Shown here one piece after another: positions 58,101 through 64,000 of a stretch of 64,000 bases of DNA (the first letter of the stretch is position 1; each line of letters begins with the position of its first letter). A program made the position numbers and the translations under genes. This DNA is from Phlegmacium glaucopus (Eukaryota; Basidiomycota; Agaricomycetes; Agaricales; Cortinariaceae), in the NCBI GenBank assembly GCA_015039465.1, contig MU130378.1:2691219-2755218 (forward strand), read 5' to 3'. The notes beneath the pieces are model-generated. The model was not told the origin of the DNA. It did no database searches and was given only the letters and a program-made list of their open reading frames with translations.

Positions 58101-58342
58101 ATGCTTTGTATTGAGTCTTGACGTGATTGTACTATGCAGGACCCAGGTGTAATGATGTCCAATTCATTATAGTCTCCTCTTGCAGCAGAGCCAGTAGAGT
58201 CGGGCAGACAGACTGTATTGAATCATGATTTTCTTTGTATCGAGTCTTGATATGATTGTACTATGCAGAACCCAGGTGTAATGGTGTTCAATTTGTTATA
58301 GTCTCCTTGCAGCAGAGCCAGTAGAGTCGGGCAGACAGACGG
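58101..58342. repeat. Tandem direct duplication of about 125 bp
   Basis: Two adjacent diverged copies: ...TCTTGACGTGATTGTACTATGCAG...AGAGTCGGGCAGACAGACTG (58101-58213) and ...TCTTGATATGATTGTACTATGCAG...AGAGTCGGGCAGACAGACGG (58226-58342). There is no coding potential. Confidence 0.85.
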
Positions 58343-59352
58343 ATTGTATTCGCAAGCTGGAAAACAATCGTACAAGAAATAAAAGAGCAGAAGCAAGGAT
58401 CGGAAGACAGTCGCCAACAGAGGCACTATCAGCTGAACTTGAGCTTGAACCCTAGACATGAGCCATCTGGAGTTCTTAGATTTCTTTTAGCAGTCTATCG
58501 AGCTACGAGAGTAGATTTGGTGAGTCTAAAGAACTCAAAAAAATGGCCAGTAGGAAAACTCACCTCTGAGGAAAACAATTTTTCATTTCTGACAGGGAGT
58601 AATGGCAAGTGAAAGAAATTCGGGTGGTGGTCCTCGAACAACCATAGTTATTATTTGTCCCTGTCAGCTTTAAACCGTAAAACTCCGCTTTATTGACAGC
58701 ACGCGCTCATCTTGTCGAATCTTCATCGCAATACAACTTGACAAGTTATTCTATATATAATCCCATCCAAGTCTTGAGCCTACTAGTACTAGAAGTGGGG
58801 TCATCGCGTTAAAAATTTACAAGCATCCACTGAGCGCTGAGCACTCACTCCAACCAAGCATCCTGTCCAATGTCTCAGTGGTTTTCTTGTGCTATTAAAC
58901 GTTGTACTTCAAGGACCGTTCTCCGCTTCCCACTGGCATGCCAGTCTTTTTTCAAGGGCACGCCAAAGTCACATGTATGACGTAGTCCCTGTGGGGCAGG
59001 ATTTCCAGGTACTGGGCTCAGCCGCTCAATGTAAAGCTATCTCTTCAAGGTAAAGCTATCTCTTCAATGGAAAGGCATCACTGTTCTCATGATTTTTTTC
59101 ATTGCGACCCAGCTAGAACCGAAGGTATACTTAGACACTGTCAGGCGGCGTTGTAGCAGTGAACTTATCCTATGCCAGTGTACGGTGAAGCTCGACCGAT
59201 AGCTTGATTCTCGTGCAAGATTCATCTTGACCGCATTGGTTCGTCCTTTTTACACCTGGCTAATCTTGTTTTGGCCGACCGTCATCTTGGGTATAATCTT
59301 CATCCACTAGCCGAACCTAAAATCTCAATGTCTTTTTTTTTTCCAAGCCAAG

Positions 59353-59937
59353 CTATGCCTGCATGTCAGACTCATGTGAACGATTGTACTCTTCAGGGCT
59401 GCCGTTAATTGCCCTACTTCTCACTTGGGAACTATGATTGCAACTTGAATGCCGAGGAGCGATGTAATCTCCCCTATTGTGTCCTCTGCGGCTATGTAGA
59501 AGAGACCGCAGATTGTGCTGATGACGATTCAACTTGTGAATCTGCCGGGTCAGCGGCGTCAGTGGTTTCGTACGATACTCCACAAAATGATTCTGGAAGT
59601 TCGAGAAAAACTTCGACGGAACGGCCCTTCTTATGTCTATCGTCGAAACCAGGCTTTTGGGGCTTACAAGGCCTTTAAGTTGCATCACAATGCTTTCGAT
59701 CTTCACTACGATTGGATTGCAGTCCTTACGTATCAAGTATGGAGCTCCAAGTAAACTCCCCGATATCACGATGCCTCTCACGCTCTTGATGTCAGCTTTA
59801 ATTTGGACTCTGGGGCCGACGGGACTGCCGTCCTCTCTCCACATTGATCCCTCTTTTTCGAGATCTATAAATGGACTCACTCGCCTACTTTCAAAATTCA
59901 GCCGACTTCCAACAGGTTTCGCATGAGTCGATGTCAT
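59353..59937 (-). CDS. Hypothetical 195-residue ORF, unsupported
   Basis: Uninterrupted frame starting MTSTHAKPVGSRLNFESRRV and ending SHESDMQA. It is basic and His/Arg-rich in its C-terminal half, has no recognisable domain, no intron and no homologue elsewhere in the window. Shorter open frames run on the opposite strand. The length is unusual for chance in this region, but I would not rely on it. Confidence 0.25.
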   Translation of the reverse strand: MTSTHAKPVGSRLNFESRRVSPFIDLEKEGSMWREDGSPVGPRVQIKADIKSVRGIVISGSLLGAPYLIRKDCNPIVVKIESIVMQLKGLVSPKSLVSTIDIRRAVPSKFFSNFQNHFVEYRTKPLTPLTRQIHKLNRHQHNLRSLLHSRRGHNRGDYIAPRHSSCNHSSQVRSRAINGSPEEYNRSHESDMQA

Positions 59938-59964
59938 AACCTTCCGACGGCCTGCCGTTGTCAA

Positions 59965-62136
59965 ATACCTAAGGGATGAATAGCGCTCCCAATCTCAGGC
60001 TTACCTCACCGGACATAATTTAGTTCTTCTCATGCCAAGCAACCAGATGGACGACAGTAACATGGTAATTTTAAATTGGTACCTCACCGTCATCAGCTGG
60101 TTGAGCTGGTCCAATTCGAACGGCGTAGAGACATCTGATCTCCATCCACCTGGTTCGTGCATCTAGGACGGTGGTTTCGGAGGATTCTTCCTTTTCCGCG
60201 GATCGCTTCGTCGGTCACCTGCAGTTGATCTATCCAGGGAAAATAAAAAATAGGCACGGCAAACTCTTGATGAAAGCCAGTTGCGGTTATCTCGGGGGCG
60301 ACTATATGGTCCAGGTTAGCAAAAAGAGACATTATTTTCAAACAAAAAAAGATCGATATGTAGGGTCAATTGGTTGTAAGCATATCGGAAAATAAAGGAA
60401 CAAGCAGACCCATGCAGGGCTCTTAGAGGCCAGGTCACAATAATATTTGTGACGCCGGTCCACCCCAAAGGGGCGGTCACAATCCTGATGTGACCCCATT
60501 GATGCTGAGGTGACCTCTGCAGGTATTCCTCCTCCCTCCCTCCCTCTATGCTATTGTCCACCTAATTTATTATTTATTCTATAATATAAATTTAGTGAGT
60601 GTATCTGTTAGGGCAGCTGCGATGCTGACTTAGTCAAGCTAGCAGGGGATCCAAAGAGGAAAGGATGGGGATCCCTGCTAGGCTGGGGGTATTTAAGTAC
60701 TAATATGGACATAATGGAGATATAAAATAAATAAAGGAATGATATGATAATAATTAATTAATTAAATAAGAAGTGGTGTGATATGAAAAATAGAAATAAA
60801 AGACGGAGCGAATCGGAGGATTGGAGTTGGAGTGGAACTGCGGGGTCTTGGGGTAAACCGGCGGTGGGAGCGGAGTTGGACGGAAGGTCAGAGGTCGTTG
60901 GAAAGGCGGGGTGTATGATTCTAAGATTGAGGTTTGGGTTAAAGTCAGGTGTCCCCTAACACCGGCACCTGTTGGCCAGGAATCCTGACACCAGGCACTG
61001 GCACATGAGAGAGCAGAGGGGACACCAGCATAGGAGATGGCGCCGGTGCCGGTGTTGCTGAATGCTGAGCAGACTCTTCACTGTCTGATGGTGGTGTCGG
61101 ACGTGGACGTTGATAGGATCCATATAGCCTCTAGGTTCGTAAACAGGTTATTTTTGCGATTTAACAACTTCGCAGTACACACGGATGCCTCGTGGGTACC
61201 AACTTCATTTGCACTCTCACTCGTGGTTCTCGCACATCCTTCGCACCTTGCATAACATGATATAGTACTTGCATAACCTTCGCACATCACTTCTATGACC
61301 TTCATAACTATCCAAAGCATCCCCATTCCTCTTCGCACTTCATACTTTGACATATCTTCAGTTCTCTCAGTCATTATTGGACTTATCCATTCGACCCCTT
61401 CGCAACCATACCTTCGCACAGCCATTCTCTAATCTTGTGGTCTTTCACGGTTTGCACATGTGTTCCTTATCTCTCCGTGCCTCCCTTGCATTGGTTTTAT
61501 TGTGGTTCGTGTTCTTTTGCATTTGCTTTCTTTCATCTTTCCATATATATATATATTTATCATTCTTTCGAAACAGGAGGTCATTCAACTGATCTCCTTA
61601 CTCATCACCTTTATTTTTACTTTATCTCCTATCCCTTTGTTACCAAACTATTGGGCCTATGTGACTTCGCATTAGCTCAATTCTTACATTACTGTTTTGC
61701 ATATCTGCACCTGGTTAGTTCTTTACTCTTGTATTAAGTACCTGTAGCAAGTAGGAAGGCAGGTGAACAAGAGACAGCCAGAGTTTTGATCCCATAAACT
61801 TTGCAGCAACATTCTAAGTCAATAGTCTCATTCTTTAAGCTACTTCGCGTACCACATTATTGTTTGCGAACCTCGCTATCTTTGCAGTCTACTCTTCTTG
61901 CGTATTTCAATACCGCGGACTTCTCTTTAATTCTATCGAGGAAATCTACATTAACCCCTCCGAACTACATTACTACTTGTGGTCTGATCCCACCACAGGT
62001 ACATCAATGTGATGGGCCAGCTATGGGAGGACGGGTGGGCATCATTGCCTGGAACTGTACCTGGTGTGGGGGGATGATGGGGGTGGTGGGATGGACAGGG
62101 GGTGGCACACCGGGGATCGGGGCACGATGGCCAGTC
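59965..62136. other. Repeat-rich non-coding region
   Basis: Holds low-complexity stretches (CCTCCCTCCCTCCCTC near 60530, TATATATATA near 61545) and an inverted pair AGGTCAC...GTGACCT (about 60429-60517). The CTTCGCA word is repeated many times between 61150 and 61420. No gene is supported. Confidence 0.45.
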
Positions 62137-62300
62137 ACAGTACTTTTCTGTCCCCCACCAGATCTGATCAGATCTGACCAGTTCTGATCTGATCTGATTA
62201 GAATCTGAGTGGATCCAAGTAGATCTGAGAAAATAGATACCTCAGTACTTTTCTGTCCCCACCAGATCTGATCAGATCTGATCAGAATCTGAGTGGATCA
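62137..62300. repeat. Duplicated segment rich in AGATCTGATC
   Basis: CAGTACTTTTCTGTCCCC followed by CCAGATCTGATCAGATCTGA occurs twice (about 62137-62215 and 62242-62300), each ending AGAATCTGAGTGGATC. A shorter block of the same words recurs at 62432-62450 (CTCAGATCTGATCAGATCTT). The words are self-complementary, so strong secondary structure is possible. Confidence 0.85.
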
Positions 62301-62306
62301 TACCTC

Positions 62307-62375
62307 TGTTAAGGTTTGGTTAAGGTTTGGTTAGGGTTTGGTTAAGGTTGGGTTAGGGTTGGGTTAGGGTTTTTA
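62307..62375 (+). repeat. Degenerate telomere-like GGTTAGGG repeats
   Basis: About eight units such as GGTTAAGGTTTGGTTAGGGT and TGGGTTAGGGTTGGGTTAGG. They resemble the TTAGGG telomere repeat of most fungi but are irregular and internal. Confidence 0.75.
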
Positions 62376-62441
62376 TTAAGGTTTCAGGGGTATATAGTTT
62401 CTATTCTGCTCAGAATGCCCCCAAAATGTGCTCAGATCTGA

Positions 62442-62988
62442 TCAGATCTTGTGGGAGACAGTAAAGACCTCGCCAGTCGGATGTCTTTGGTTGAAGTCTT
62501 GAAGTACTTGTCCTAGCCCATCCCAAAAGGCACCATCGAGGCGTTGGGCCCTCCTGGCTCCTTGGTAAACATCCGCAAATCTCCAAAGGAAACATAGCAC
62601 CTGGAATTCACATTTGACTTTGGCATCGTCTGCAGTTGCTTGACTAGTCCGCATTAAGGCATCCTGTTGCCACATTGGCGTCAGTAGTACCCCCTGTTTT
62701 ATCACCAAATCACTTGTGATGGCCTTTCATTCCACCACAAAGACCCCTTGAACTGTTCTGTTCTGGGCAGCAGTGCGAAATATATTGTCAAGGTCATTGA
62801 TGACCTTGCATATGTCGGCAGCGTTGTAGGTAGACATTTGGGTTGTGTTTTGTAGACGGAGATGCTGGGATGGTCCTGTAAAAGTTTATATATGCCAGTG
62901 AAAGGAGGGGATCGGCACTCACCTTGTGGTAGGGAAATGCAGGAAAATGGCTTGGGGAAAACTTACGGTAGTCAAAATCAACATGCAT
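62442..62988 (-). pseudogene. Decayed ORF fragment, probably repeat-derived
   Basis: Reading the minus strand, a frame runs DLDNIFRTAAQNRTVQGVFV, then VE followed by a stop (TGA near 62728), then KAITSDLVIKQGVLLTPMWQ and further to QVLQDFNQRHPTGEVFTVSH. Both sides of the stop look like parts of one protein. It lies among repeats and is likely a relic of a repetitive gene family; I cannot name it. Confidence 0.45.
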
Positions 62989-63254
62989 GTGACATGGTAA
63001 ACATAGTCACATGACTTTGTAAATAGCGCCAAACAGATCAGATTGTCTGGCATCAGAGTGATCAGTCAACTTATATGATATGCTAATGGCAACAACTATC
63101 AATCAGAATGCTCTGGAATGTGACCCTGCTGGCATACCAGAGGGGTAGTCATAATCGGCCCTGGTAAACAATGTTATGTGGTGCCCCAGTTCATGGTACC
63201 TGTTAAGTTTAGAACAAAGGGAAAATATTGGAGTAACACCGGATTGGACGGAAC

Positions 63255-63540
63255 AGAACCAGAACAAGTAACAGAAAGGACTTTGGCCTCAGCATATGTG
63301 CTGTGCCGCCCAGCTCCTACAATGTCCTGATTTCAGAACTGGAAGAGAATGGAAAGATGGAAGACCTCAGTGACTTAGAGGACAAACAAGAGGAGGAAAC
63401 TAAGATGACAGAAAAGGACTATAGCCTCAGCGTATGTGCTGTGCTACCCTAAACCTTTGTGTCCTAATTTCGGAGTAAGAACAGAATGGAGTGGAACCAG
63501 AAGTTGTGGGAACTTAGAGGATGACTAGGAGGAGGAAACT
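63255..63540. repeat. Two diverged tandem copies of about 145 bp
   Basis: AACAGAAAGGACTTTGGCCT...CAGCATATGTGCTGTGCCG...GAAGAGAATGGA and ACAGAAAAGGACTATAGCCT...CAGCGTATGTGCTGTGCTA...GAACAGAATGGA follow each other, each closing with AGAGGA...AGGAGGAAACTA. No coding function is seen. Confidence 0.7.
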
Positions 63541-64000
63541 ATGTTGATATTTGAACTGAGGAAAACATACAAGTTTCGAGTACTTTAATAATAAAAGGAA
63601 TAGCATCTGAAATATAAAAGATAAATATAAGTGCTGCATTCTGCTCCCGGAAAAGGTCCTGCATTCTTGGGTGAATAATCCATAGCTGGTGTGCTGACTG
63701 ATAGTGGGAAAGTGATGACAAAGAAATAGTTGTTATGGCAAAGGTGTGGTAATGGGTTTGGAGTATTGTCGGAAGAGTTGGAATGATACAGAGAAGTCTC
63801 AGAGTTGGATGTAGGAGGAGTAGAACCGGAAACAAGGGAAAGTACTGGAATGGAGTATGGACTACCAGAAACAACTCCGACAGAGTCGGACCAGAGTAAC
63901 ATATGATGGAATGTAACAGTACCAGCCCTACATCAAATGTTCAATGGATACCGGAAAAAAACAGGATTTGTGTTAAGTTCAAAACAAGGGGTCACGTCGG

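Larger units (their letters stand above)
57183..59352. other. Gene-poor region with palindrome and duplicated segments
   Basis: Contains the 52-bp palindrome and the 58.1-58.3 kb direct duplication listed separately. The left edge is the ABC transporter promoter. Short frames such as one at 58868 (MSQWFSCAIKRCTSRTVLRF) have no supporting features. Confidence 0.4.

Noticed and set aside
59409..59678. Cys-rich plus-strand ORF (ERCNLPYCVLCGYVEE)
   Set aside because: The cysteine pattern is suggestive of a zinc-binding fold, but there is no clear start, no splice structure joining it to neighbouring frames and no recognised family.

Overview
The window looks like a basidiomycete (mushroom-type, Agaricomycetes) nuclear genome. 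Almost every gene is cut by many short GT-AG introns of about 48-75 bases. The recognisable proteins are fungal: SMC4 condensin, NOP10, ribosomal uS4 and eL21, a GDT1 transporter, a GH47 mannosidase, a heme-thiolate unspecific peroxygenase, a LysM membrane protein and an ABCA-type transporter. A tRNA-Ser(GCT) with a short intron is also present. Species cannot be read from the sequence. All gene models below were built by hand-splicing the DNA.

Layout. 0.7-6.1 kb: a C2H2 zinc-finger gene, an intact adenosine kinase (minus strand) and a second C2H2 regulator. 6.5-16.1 kb: GH47 alpha-mannosidase, a divergent uS4/eL21 ribosomal pair, a TauD-type dioxygenase (possible xanthine dioxygenase), a second adenosine kinase copy broken by a 2-base insertion, then NOP10. 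16.1-22.4 kb: a 6.3 kb block bounded by two identical 42-bp direct repeats, carrying a gene fragment and a G-domain (GTPase) gene. 22.6-30.6 kb: SMC4, a CAK/Csk1-like kinase and an ankyrin protein. 30.6-39 kb: duplicated and decayed pieces (peroxygenase pseudogene plus intact peroxygenase, ankyrin tail, LysM gene plus truncated copy) around GDT1 and the tRNA. 40-51 kb: a small signal-peptide membrane protein, then a repeated region with four paralogous genes for tiny secreted peptides that end in a Cys-x4-Cys ring. 51.4-57.2 kb: a full-size ABCA-like transporter. 57.2-64 kb: gene-poor, repeat-rich DNA with a 52-bp perfect palindrome, tandem duplications, telomere-like and AGATCTGATC repeats.

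Most unusual system. The GTPase gene on the minus strand (17585-21834) contains what at first looks like a 76-bp minisatellite with 24 registers at exactly 76-base spacing. On the coding strand each unit is a complete 73-nt intron (GTAAGT...CAACAG) followed by a 3-nt exon. The 73 intron bases are almost identical in all copies, while the 3 bases between AG and GT take 15 different values, none of them a stop. With one further 3-nt exon upstream, spliced exons before and after the array stay in one continuous frame. The gene thus appears to encode about 537 residues in which 25 consecutive amino acids are each supplied by a separate one-codon exon. This looks like a one-codon-at-a-time device for generating diversity in a fungal GTPase, possibly a recognition or allorecognition protein (that role is inference).
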